A program made the translations under genes and the position numbers. The notes under the pieces are model-generated. The model was not told the DNA's origin and did no database searches. It was given only the letters and a program-made list of their open reading frames with translations. 31,327 nt of DNA from a virus, in IMG/VR virus record IMGVR_UViG_3300025889_000577, positions 1-31,327 of that record; one strand, written 5' to 3'. Shown piece after piece: positions 1 to 4,635 of this stretch; position 1 is the stretch's first letter; each line of letters starts with the position of its first letter.

Positions 1-10
1 AATTATTAGG

Positions 11-409
11 ATGAAAAAATTATTATTATTTATTGCAGCGTTAGTATTAACACTAACTAGTTTTACTCAAAATAACTTTGAGTCAATTTCTTTCTATTCA
101 GTAAATAGAATAGATATCGGCAAAGGTATAGAGTTTGAAGAAGTTAACACTTTTAACATATCAATACCAGATAGAATATTAGTACACAATAGATTTGTAG
201 AGGGAGAAAAAGGATACTCTCAAATTTATAAGCTAACAGGATTTGAAGAAAAGAAAGATGATAATGGTTACATTATCCTACACTTCAATATAAAGTCTGA
301 TATAGACACATACGAATTATTCTTATCAGAGGATGACGAAGGAGAATTTGTTTTACTTAACGAGAACCTATTCTTCGGAGATGTTTACACTTTAAAAATA
401 GATAGATAA
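11..409 (+). CDS. Secreted/periplasmic protein of unknown function
   Basis: I do not recognise the family. The first 20 residues (MKKLLLFIAALVLTLTSFTQ) form a clear signal peptide: two lysines, a long Leu/Ala/Ile core and a polar TSFTQ end where cleavage is likely. The rest (about 112 residues) is acidic and rich in beta-forming residues with no Cys, so a small soluble beta domain in the periplasm or outside the cell is plausible. It ends one base before the GroES-like gene, so the two are probably co-transcribed. The start is the first ATG after a short AT-rich leader; what lies upstream is outside the window. An exported phage protein could act on the host envelope, but that is inference. 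Confidence 0.8.
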   Translation: MKKLLLFIAALVLTLTSFTQNNFESISFYSVNRIDIGKGIEFEEVNTFNISIPDRILVHNRFVEGEKGYSQIYKLTGFEEKKDDNGYIILHFNIKSDIDTYELFLSEDDEGEFVLLNENLFFGDVYTLKIDR

Positions 410-410
410 A

Positions 411-662
411 ATGAATTTATTAGGAGACAGAGTTTTATTAAAATTAGTTGACGAGACAATTACTGAATCAGGAATCATCTTAAAGGATGTAGACCAAAAG
501 CCAAACAAAGGCCGAATAGTTAAGGTAGGCGAGAAAGTTGGTTATGATCTTAAAGAGGGAGACTTAGTTATGTTCGATGAGAACGCAGGAAAATCATTTA
601 ATCATGAGGGCGAAGACCTCTGGCTAATTATACAAGATAGTATTTACGGAATAATAGAATAA
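411..662 (+). CDS. groES: GroES-like co-chaperonin (Cpn10)
   Basis: This is a phage version of the GroES/Cpn10 cap that closes the GroEL folding chamber. The protein has 83 residues, shorter than the usual 95 or so. The family pattern is visible in order: GDRVLLK near the N-terminus, a mobile loop ending in SGIIL (20-24) that would bind GroEL, GRIVKVG (34-40), then the GDLVMFDENAGKSF block (50-63) and a final beta strand. No GroEL gene is seen here, so it would work with host GroEL, as T4 gp31 does for capsid folding. Whether it replaces host GroES for a capsid protein is inference. It sits one base after the secreted protein and six before the next gene. Confidence 0.85.
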   Translation: MNLLGDRVLLKLVDETITESGIILKDVDQKPNKGRIVKVGEKVGYDLKEGDLVMFDENAGKSFNHEGEDLWLIIQDSIYGIIE

Positions 663-667
663 GAATT

Positions 668-937
668 ATGGAAAAAGTTTTGTGCATAAATGCATCCGAT
701 AGAGGAGATTTAGACATCTTCCCTAATTGGATAGAAGAAGGAAAAGAATATACAATTCGAAGAATTGAAAATGGAATGTACGGTAGAAAAAGAGTTCTAC
801 TAGAAGAAGTAAGAAACCCATCTGTATACTTTGAAGAACTGATGGGTAATGCAGAACCAGGATTTAACCTGAACAGGTTTGTTACCTTATCCAAAATTGA
901 AGCTGAAGAAACCGCAGAAGAATTTATGGAATATTAA
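668..937 (+). CDS. Conserved small phage protein, unknown function
   Basis: An 89-residue acidic protein that I cannot assign. Its layout (short beta strand VLCINASD, a central basic segment RRIENGMYGRKRVLLEE, then FNLNRFVTLSKIEAEE) resembles small SH3-like phage proteins, but that is only an impression. It follows the GroES-like gene by five bases and is the last gene before a strong terminator, so it closes this transcription unit. Confidence 0.7.
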   Translation: MEKVLCINASDRGDLDIFPNWIEEGKEYTIRRIENGMYGRKRVLLEEVRNPSVYFEELMGNAEPGFNLNRFVTLSKIEAEETAEEFMEY

Positions 938-941
938 CACT

Positions 942-962
942 AAGCCCCTCTTGGGGCTTTTT
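942..962 (+). terminator. Rho-independent terminator
   Basis: A perfect 7-bp stem (AAGCCCC / GGGGCTT) with a TCTT loop is followed by a T run. It lies five bases after the stop at 937 and ends the transcript carrying the GroES-like gene. Confidence 0.9.
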
Positions 963-973
963 AACTTTATAAA

Positions 974-1273
974 ATGGAATTAAAATTTAAAGACATAAAA
1001 GAAATGCAAGAATACTTTTTTGAAAGCGATAAAAACAGAGATGAGATATTCACTAGCTTGTTTCTATGTCTACAAAAAGGAATATTAAACAAAGAAGATT
1101 CAGTACCCTTTGCAAATATAGAATTTGAAACGGGAAGTAGCATGCAACTAAACTGTGAAAAAGAAGATTTCAACTTAATCCTCAATAACTGTTTAAGTTA
1201 CTTTGAGGATGCAGAAAAGTACGAAAGATGTGCTGAGGTACTTAAACTTATAGAGCGAGCAAAGCTATATTGA
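974..1273 (+). CDS. Hypothetical protein, 99 aa
   Basis: An acidic, mostly helical protein of unknown function. The C-terminal half contains YFEDAEKYERCAEVLKLIE (75-93). A very similar element, YFEEIEDYEKCIKI, occurs in the 63-residue protein at 20676-20867, so the two may share a small helical module with a conserved Cys. It lies 12 bases after the terminator at 942-962 and converges with the minus-strand gene at 1371-1589. No clear promoter is seen in the short gap, so expression may depend on read-through. Confidence 0.7.
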   Translation: MELKFKDIKEMQEYFFESDKNRDEIFTSLFLCLQKGILNKEDSVPFANIEFETGSSMQLNCEKEDFNLILNNCLSYFEDAEKYERCAEVLKLIERAKLY

Positions 1274-1341
1274 TATATAATACCTATACAAAGGAATCCA
1301 AATCCAGAATAACCTAATCTGAACCTCTTTAGTAACAATAG

Positions 1342-1359
1342 TATACTTATCCAAGTATA
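1342..1359. other. Inverted repeat between convergent genes
   Basis: TATACTT and AAGTATA form a perfect 7-bp inverted repeat around a 4-base loop (ATCC), in the gap between convergent genes ending at 1273 and 1371. Neither side has a good T run, so it may be a weak bidirectional terminator or a 3'-end stabiliser. The rest of 1274-1370 holds nothing I can name. Confidence 0.4.
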
Positions 1360-1370
1360 ACTCCTCCCAC

Positions 1371-1589
1371 CTATACCTTAGCATTTGTCAATATATTTAC
1401 TAACACACTAAGTGTATCTCTTTGTCTAATTATAAAATCATCTTTGAACTCTACCCACCAATCCCCATTATCAACTTGATCACTTGCACAAGATATCAAA
1501 TCAAGTTCACAACAATAATAAAAATAGTAATCCTCATCCAAAGAATACTGCATCTCAAATCCTAATTCAAGTAAATCGCTTTCTTTCAT
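1371..1589 (-). CDS. Small acidic protein with tyrosine/cysteine-rich core, minus strand
   Basis: A 72-residue protein on the minus strand. The open frame extends further upstream to 1706, but the start at 1589 is chosen because a consensus Bacteroidota promoter (TATATTTG) lies four bases before this ATG. The extended N-terminus would have to be read across that promoter. The pattern ELGFEMQYSLDEDYYFYYC, then LDLISC and a WWVEF strand, resembles small hypothetical proteins common on Bacteroidota phages and mobile elements; function unknown. It is one of the very few minus-strand genes, faces away from the promoter-rich region, and could be an early or regulatory gene. Confidence 0.7.
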   Translation of the reverse strand: MKESDLLELGFEMQYSLDEDYYFYYCCELDLISCASDQVDNGDWWVEFKDDFIIRQRDTLSVLVNILTNAKV

Positions 1590-1593
1590 AATG

Positions 1594-1624
1594 CAAATAT
1601 ACAAATAAAAAACTAGACTACCAA
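1594..1624 (-). promoter_or_regulatory. Bacteroidota-type promoter for the minus-strand gene
   Basis: On the minus strand, TTG (1624-1622), 20 bases, then TATATTTG (1601-1594) matches the TTG-N19/20-TAnnTTTG consensus. The ATG begins four bases after the -7 box, so the mRNA would be leaderless or nearly so. Confidence 0.75.
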
Positions 1625-1731
1625 ATAGAATCGCGGCTAAAGTTGAAGTTGGAGTTGGAGGGGGCCTTATCAAAAGTATAGCCCATGATACTGCATGTAC
1701 TACCACATACCCTCTAGCCTCCCCCCCTAAC

Positions 1732-1762
1732 TTGAATTTTTTTGGTGCACCCCCTATATTTG
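1732..1762 (+). promoter_or_regulatory. Bacteroidota-type promoter
   Basis: TTG (1732-1734), 20 bases, TATATTTG (1755-1762): a full consensus match. A short 20-codon frame starts at 1768, five bases after the box, but I do not call it a gene. A second -7-like box, TACCTTTG, lies at 1788-1795 without a well-placed TTG. Confidence 0.6.
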
Positions 1763-1888
1763 CAACAATGTTGCATCTTTTTACATATACCTTTGAAAGT
1801 TATATTTTTAACAGAATGTTATATTTTTAACATTTCCAGGCTTCTGAGTGAATATCTTAACTTTTGCTAATTTTTTTTACTTTTTTGC

Positions 1889-1918
1889 TTGCTATTCTAG
1901 TTTTTATAGTTACCTTTA
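1889..1918 (+). promoter_or_regulatory. Promoter in repeat copy 1
   Basis: TTG (1889-1891), 19 bases, TACCTTTA (1911-1918), a near-consensus Bacteroidota promoter. An inverted repeat GTTCA-AACG-TGAAC (1923-1936) follows at once, at the expected transcription start, where a repressor would block initiation. Confidence 0.5.
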
Positions 1919-1936
1919 TAACGTTCAAACGTGAAC
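1901..1936 (+). repeat. Promoter/operator module, copy 1
   Basis: TTTTTATAGTTACCTTT (1901-1917) plus TTCAAACGTGAA (1924-1935) recurs at 2111-2127 and 2140-2151 with one mismatch in the first block and a spacer of 12 instead of 6. The second block is the core of an inverted repeat and could be a regulator site. Confidence 0.6.
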
Positions 1937-2110
1937 AAAAAAGAAATTGAAATATTGAGTAACATTAATTAATTCTATTTCGATAGGCAAAATTAGTTAA
2001 TCGTGGCTAGTAGTTTTATTTAAACTTTGTAGGTGTTACGTTAATTCAGTATATTACAAAGGGAACGAAAACAAATCGTAAAAAAGTTACTTAAAATTAG
2101 GAAATTCAAT

Positions 2111-2152
2111 TTTTTATAGTTAACTTTGAATATGCAAGTTTCAAACGTGAAA
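2111..2152 (+). repeat. Promoter/operator module, copy 2
   Basis: Second copy of the module at 1901-1936: TTTTTATAGTTAACTTT (2111-2127) and TTCAAACGTGAA (2140-2151), here as TTTCA-AACG-TGAAA. The -7 box TAACTTTG (2121-2128) is perfect but its upstream TTG is missing (TTA at 2097-2099), which suggests an activator-dependent or weak promoter. Confidence 0.6.
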
Positions 2153-2245
2153 TTAGCACAAATAAAAAAAGTTAGTAAAAATTTGGAAATTAAAAAAATT
2201 GTAACTAACTTTGGTTTAAATAAGGTTTTAAAGTGTGAACCTTAA
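2132..2245 (+). CDS. Possible leaderless microprotein, 37 aa
   Basis: An ATG at 2132 lies three bases after the TAACTTTG box at 2121-2128, the same geometry as the better genes at 1589, 12078 and 23853. The frame encodes a lysine-rich helical peptide (starts MQVSNVKLAQ, ends KVLKCEP) of unknown function. Against it: it is short, A-rich, and overlaps another promoter at 2183-2213. It may be a chance frame. Confidence 0.3.
   Translation: MQVSNVKLAQIKKVSKNLEIKKIVTNFGLNKVLKCEP
2183..2213 (+). promoter_or_regulatory. Bacteroidota-type promoter
   Basis: TTG (2183-2185), 20 bases, TAACTTTG (2206-2213), full consensus. Just downstream, AAGGTT / AACCTT (about 2222-2243) can form a 6-bp hairpin. It would drive the long leader towards 2858. 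Confidence 0.6.
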
Positions 2246-2269
2246 AAACAAAAAAAGTTTGCAAATAAT

Positions 2270-2300
2270 TTGCATAATTGGAATTTAATTTGTAACTTTA
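2270..2300 (+). promoter_or_regulatory. Bacteroidota-type promoter before the structured leader
   Basis: TTG (2270-2272), 20 bases, TAACTTTA (2293-2300). Transcription would begin near 2306, inside or just before the boxA-like element, and run through the hairpin-rich region to the gene at 2858. Confidence 0.55.
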
Positions 2301-2302
2301 AT

Positions 2303-2316
2303 TGTTCTTTGACATA
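2303..2316 (+). promoter_or_regulatory. boxA-like antitermination element
   Basis: TGTTCTTTGACATA resembles bacterial rRNA-leader boxA sequences (E. coli TGCTCTTTAACA). In rRNA leaders boxA loads NusB/S10 so RNA polymerase reads through structured, untranslated RNA. Its place at the head of about 500 hairpin-rich bases fits that role. The match is by eye and the function is inferred. Confidence 0.4.
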
Positions 2317-2832
2317 TTAGATAGTAACTTTTACACAAAGTCGGACTTTTGGCACAAAGTAAACAACTATTAAAAAAATCATTTTGTTCAATACAAAATT
2401 TTTAATAGAGTGTACCTCATGGGTTACCTATGTTTAAATTTGTCGGTGGTGTAGTGTGCTACCTTAAATCATGGAATTGATGTAAAATTATTGGAATATA
2501 CCCTAAAAAGTATAGGGGTAAATTTTTTACCCTTACAATAATAGTTAATTTTGGTTGACTATCTAAGCTTGAAATAGACGCATTAAATTATTTAATTCGA
2601 GAAATTAAATTTGCTAATAAATTAGAACCTATAAAAATAGTAGGGGGCAACTATGTCACGTCGCATAAGGCTATCTTTAAAAAGATAGGGTGTGCTATAC
2701 CTATAGTGTGGGGTGTAGTATATCAAGACCAATTCTGAGAATTAGGTTAAATTAATAACACGCCTTATGGACTAAGGTCGCGATAAGGAGGACTTTATAA
2801 CCTTGCGAGAGCTTGATTGCCTCTCGTGAGGT
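2303..2832 (+). ncRNA. Candidate structured non-coding RNA or long structured 5' leader
   Basis: At least ten hairpins fit within about 500 bases. The best are CTATTAAAA/TTTTAATAG plus ATTTTGT/ACAAAAT (2367-2408, 16 bp with one bulge), GGTGGTGT/GTGCTACC (2445-2463, several G-U pairs), GGGTAAA/TTTACCC (2516-2532), ATAGTTAA/TTGACTAT (2541-2562), TTTAATT/AATTAAA (2591-2609), CTATCTT/AAGATAG (2671-2688), ACCAATTC/GAATTAGGT (2728-2747), CCTTA/TAAGG (2763-2777) and a 12-bp stem at 2800-2832. A TACCCT at 2499-2504 competes with the 2516-2532 stem, a switch-like arrangement. I recognise no known RNA class. Boundaries are uncertain; it could end in, or be the leader of, the gene at 2858. Confidence 0.5.
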
Positions 2833-2841
2833 CTAACTTTA
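2813..2841 (+). promoter_or_regulatory. Possible promoter overlapping a long inverted repeat
   Basis: TTG (2813-2815), 18 bases, TAACTTTA (2834-2841) lies just before the gene at 2858. The TTG sits in the loop of the 12-bp inverted repeat at 2800-2832, so the repeat could be an operator in DNA instead of, or as well as, an RNA hairpin. Confidence 0.35.
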
Positions 2842-2857
2842 AATAAATAAATAAGCT

Positions 2858-3319
2858 ATGAAAAAAGCAACAAAAGTAGTGGAGGCGAAGAATGTAGTAA
2901 CTAAAGCTAAATTAAGCAAACGTATCGAGAAAAATCTTGAGAAAATTGAAAATTTTGACCACAAAAATAGTGGCTCATGGGACAAATTACAAAACTTATC
3001 GAGGGTAATTGAAACCGAAACATTTAGTTTATCACAAATTGTGAAAGTGTACACTGAAAGGGCACAAAAGAGTGACATAGGTTTAACGCCTAATCAACGT
3101 AAAGTATTGACTTTTAAAAACGTGCTTGACTTCGTAAGAAATTCGGCTAAATATAGCGACCTTAAATACTTCTCGTTTCATCAAGCAAAATTAATTTGCA
3201 ATGGCGTTATCAAGCAACATGATGTAGCTACAAAACGTGCCTCAAAAGTCGCAAAACAGGGGGGTGTTGTCGGTAAAAAAGCTGACAAAATTGTAAGTGT
3301 TTCATCACTTGCAAAGTAA
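2858..3319 (+). CDS. Basic, probably nucleic-acid-binding protein downstream of structured leader
   Basis: A 153-residue, lysine-rich protein that I do not recognise. It has basic N- and C-terminal tails (many K in 1-30 and 125-153) around a mostly helical middle (DKLQNLSRVIETETFSLSQI, then LTPNQRKVLTFKNVLDFVRN). That shape is typical of small DNA- or RNA-binding proteins, but no named fold is evident. It follows the long structured leader directly, and an RNA-binding role on that leader, for example autoregulation, is a guess worth testing. Its codon and base use is less A-rich than most neighbours (it uses acg, cgt, tcg more often), which may mean a different origin or high expression. Confidence 0.7.
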   Translation: MKKATKVVEAKNVVTKAKLSKRIEKNLEKIENFDHKNSGSWDKLQNLSRVIETETFSLSQIVKVYTERAQKSDIGLTPNQRKVLTFKNVLDFVRNSAKYSDLKYFSFHQAKLICNGVIKQHDVATKRASKVAKQGGVVGKKADKIVSVSSLAK

Positions 3320-3336
3320 AAAATAAAATGTTAAAT

Positions 3337-3369
3337 TTGTGGGGGGTATGTTGGTTCATCCCCTCACAA
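3337..3369 (+). other. Intergenic hairpin
   Basis: TTGTGGGGGG (3337-3346) pairs with CCCCTCACAA (3360-3369) in a 10-bp stem with one G-U pair and a 13-base loop. An A-rich stretch follows, not a T run, so this is not a normal terminator; it may protect or regulate the mRNA between the genes at 2858 and 3391. Confidence 0.45.
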
Positions 3370-3390
3370 CTAAAAATAAAATAAAAGCAA

Positions 3391-3720
3391 ATGAAAAAAA
3401 TGAATATTGGCGATACGCCTTTGGATTGGTATATCCATAAATTTGGTAGCAATGGTAATGATTATTATTTAGATAGTTTTGACAATGTTAAAAATTGTCT
3501 TAAATTTTCAAAATCGGCTAAAAAGAAAAAGAAACCTAAAAAGAAACCTAGTAAGGCAATTACTATGTATAAGTATACTACATTGTTTTTGTCTGAAAGT
3601 GGATGGATTGATATATCTAGATACATACCTTTATCGAGGATTAAAAAATTATATCCTACATGTAGAGAAGTTATGTACTCTAATGATTTAGATACCTTTC
3701 ACAATTTCTCTATATTATAG
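3391..3720 (+). CDS. Small basic protein with lysine-rich linker, unknown function
   Basis: A 109-residue protein of unknown family. An N-terminal segment with Tyr/Asp (DTPLDWYIHKFGSNGND) is joined by a highly basic KKKKKPKKKP stretch (45-54) to a C-terminal part with two short hydrophobic helices. The lysine tract suggests nucleic-acid or membrane-phosphate binding. It is the last gene before the terminator at 3745-3777 and is probably co-transcribed with 2858-3319. Confidence 0.6.
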   Translation: MKKMNIGDTPLDWYIHKFGSNGNDYYLDSFDNVKNCLKFSKSAKKKKKPKKKPSKAITMYKYTTLFLSESGWIDISRYIPLSRIKKLYPTCREVMYSNDLDTFHNFSIL

Positions 3721-3744
3721 AGGGGATACTATATCCTGGATAGT

Positions 3745-3777
3745 GGGCATGGATCAAAATATCTATGCCCTTTTTTT
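3745..3777 (+). terminator. Rho-independent terminator
   Basis: GGGCATGGAT / ATCTATGCCC forms a 10-bp stem with one G-U pair around a 6-base loop, followed by seven T. It ends the unit that begins in the structured leader. Confidence 0.9.
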
Positions 3778-3818
3778 GTTAAGTAGTAAATTAAATTGGT
3801 AGGGGGTAAACTATGCCC

Positions 3819-3831
3819 TTTACTATCATCA
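3819..3831 (+). repeat. Intergenic 13-mer TTTACTATCATCA, copy 1
   Basis: The exact 13-mer TTTACTATCATCA occurs here, at 11953-11965 and at 19766-19778, always between genes. Here it lies after a terminator and before the GTG-start gene at 3857. A phage-specific regulatory site is possible. Confidence 0.45.
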
Positions 3832-3856
3832 ATTATCAATTTTTAAAACTAAAAAA

Positions 3857-4057
3857 GTGAAAGAAATAAAATTAACTTACGAGGAAATAGAATTTTTACA
3901 ATATTTAGTAAAGAAGAAAAAGGAGAATTTAATAACTGATAGAAAGGGGATGAATACAAGTACTATAAACACATTAGAAAAATTAGGTCTTAAACTTATA
4001 GGAATGAGAGGACAGTTAGAATATCCAAAAAGTAAAGAAAGGAGAATAAAACTATGA
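3857..4057 (+). CDS. Helical microprotein, paralogue 1 (GTG start)
   Basis: A 66-residue protein starting with GTG. It is a clear paralogue of the next gene: both begin (M)KEIKLTY.EIE.LQY and share STIN.L..L.LKLIGMR.QLEY. The pattern predicts two helices forming a hairpin. Function unknown. The stop and the next start overlap as ATGA, so the two are translationally coupled. The GTG start is chosen because the aligned paralogue begins at the same residue and no ATG lies nearby. Confidence 0.7.
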   Translation: MKEIKLTYEEIEFLQYLVKKKKENLITDRKGMNTSTINTLEKLGLKLIGMRGQLEYPKSKERRIKL

Positions 4058-4218
4058 AAGAAATAAAATTAACGTATTCGGAAATCGAAAGTTTACAATA
4101 CATAATAAAGGAAAAATTAGAAATTGAGAGAAATCTAAGTACTATAAACAAATTAGGACAATTAAGCCTTAAACTTATAGGAATGAGGGCTCAATTAGAA
4201 TACCTAAAAAGTAAATAA
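4054..4218 (+). CDS. Helical microprotein, paralogue 2
   Basis: A 54-residue tandem duplicate of the preceding gene, starting in its stop codon (ATGA). The sequence begins MKEIKLTYSEIESLQYIIKE and ends QLEYLKSK. The more distant protein at 6087-6245 shares the LT..EI..L and LEIE...QLE spacing, so this is a small family in the genome. Two predicted amphipathic helices suggest a protein-binding or oligomerising role; nothing more can be said. Confidence 0.7.
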   Translation: MKEIKLTYSEIESLQYIIKEKLEIERNLSTINKLGQLSLKLIGMRAQLEYLKSK

Positions 4219-4227
4219 AAAGAATAT

Positions 4228-4307
4228 GGCAATACCACATAGAGATGATAGCCTTTATGATGGGTATGGAACTCTTATGAGTGTAGGTTCAAATCCTACT
4301 ATTGCCA
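4228..4307 (+). tRNA. tRNA-like element, non-canonical (acceptor stem and T arm only)
   Basis: GGCAATA (4228-4234) pairs perfectly with TATTGCC (4300-4306), followed by A as discriminator. A perfect T arm GTAGG-TTCAAAT-CCTAC (4283-4299) has the conserved TTC and A positions and abuts the acceptor strand correctly. The rest does not fit a standard tRNA: the only hairpin before the T arm is ACTC-TTAT-GAGT (4271-4282), with a four-base loop, and 4237-4259 can form a 7-bp hairpin (CATAGAG/CTTTATG) where the D arm should be. No CCA is encoded, which is usual in this phylum. It may be a degraded tRNA, a highly divergent one, or a tRNA mimic. No anticodon is proposed. Confidence 0.5.
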
Positions 4308-4331
4308 CTAATAATAAAAAAGTAAAAAAGT

Positions 4332-4502
4332 ATGAAAAATGCTCTAAATTGGGATGTAGTAATCCTACTAGTATTAAATTTAATCGCCTTTGTAGGTGTT
4401 TGCACAATTTTTATGAATGAATTGTTAGGTTTTTTAATTTTTATGCCCTCAATAACGTTGTTGGGGTTGTTTTTTAAGCAAAAAAGTCGACAAAGTTTGT
4501 AA
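4332..4502 (+). CDS. Small membrane protein, 56 aa
   Basis: A 56-residue hydrophobic protein with two predicted membrane helices: about 8-27 (DVVILLVLNLIAFVGVCTIF) and 31-48 (LLGFLIFMPSITLLGLFF), then a basic tail KQKSRQSL. By the positive-inside rule both ends would probably face the cytoplasm. Family unknown. It lies between the tRNA-like element and a strong terminator. A TerC-family membrane protein follows after the terminator, but separate transcription is likely. Confidence 0.65.
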   Translation: MKNALNWDVVILLVLNLIAFVGVCTIFMNELLGFLIFMPSITLLGLFFKQKSRQSL

Positions 4503-4533
4503 AAAATCACAAAAAAGTTGCGAAATACGCAAA

Positions 4534-4572
4534 AGCATAAGAGTTTGGTAGTATACTCTTGTGCTTTTTTTG
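4534..4572 (+). terminator. Rho-independent terminator
   Basis: AGCATAAGAGT (4534-4544) and ACTCTTGTGCT (4555-4565) form an 11-bp stem with one G-U pair and a 10-base loop, followed by a run of T. It separates the small membrane protein from terC. Confidence 0.9.
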
Positions 4573-4595
4573 TGTCAAATTGTGGAATAAAGTGG

Positions 4596-4603
4596 TATAT
4601 TTA
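4596..4603 (+). promoter_or_regulatory. Possible -7 box upstream of terC
   Basis: TATATTTA matches TAnnTTTA and lies between a terminator and the TerC start at 4636, where a promoter is needed. No TTG is at the preferred 19-20 base spacing (candidates are at 13 and 23), so the call is weak. Confidence 0.35.
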
Positions 4604-4635
4604 TACTCGTATTATCATATAGTTAAATTGTAATC

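Larger units (their letters stand above)
1590..2857. other. Long non-coding, promoter-rich and hairpin-rich region
   Basis: About 1.27 kb with no convincing gene longer than 40 codons. 1590-1730 holds the minus-strand promoter and a G/C-rich patch I cannot interpret. 1730-2300 holds five plus-strand promoter-like sites and two copies of a promoter/inverted-repeat module. 2303-2832 is dense in hairpins and leads into the gene at 2858. Sub-features are listed separately. A replication origin cannot be excluded. Confidence 0.7.

Noticed and set aside
1590-1706. Upstream extension of the minus-strand gene
   Set aside because: It would be read across the consensus promoter that drives the gene, and the extension has no recognisable pattern.
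3479-3691. 70-codon frame inside 3391-3720
   Set aside because: Shadow frame of the longer gene, which has the better start context and leads to the terminator.
4226-4420. 64-codon frame over the tRNA-like element
   Set aside because: It runs through a perfect acceptor/T-arm pair and ends in a SVGSNPTIA-type peptide, which is what a translated tRNA T arm gives; the real gene here starts at 4332 in another frame.
4441-4475. Terminator-like hairpin (CCCTCAATAACGTTGTTGGGG then T run)
   Set aside because: It lies inside the coding frame of the small membrane protein 4332-4502, and the stem pairs poorly; the real terminator is at 4534-4572.
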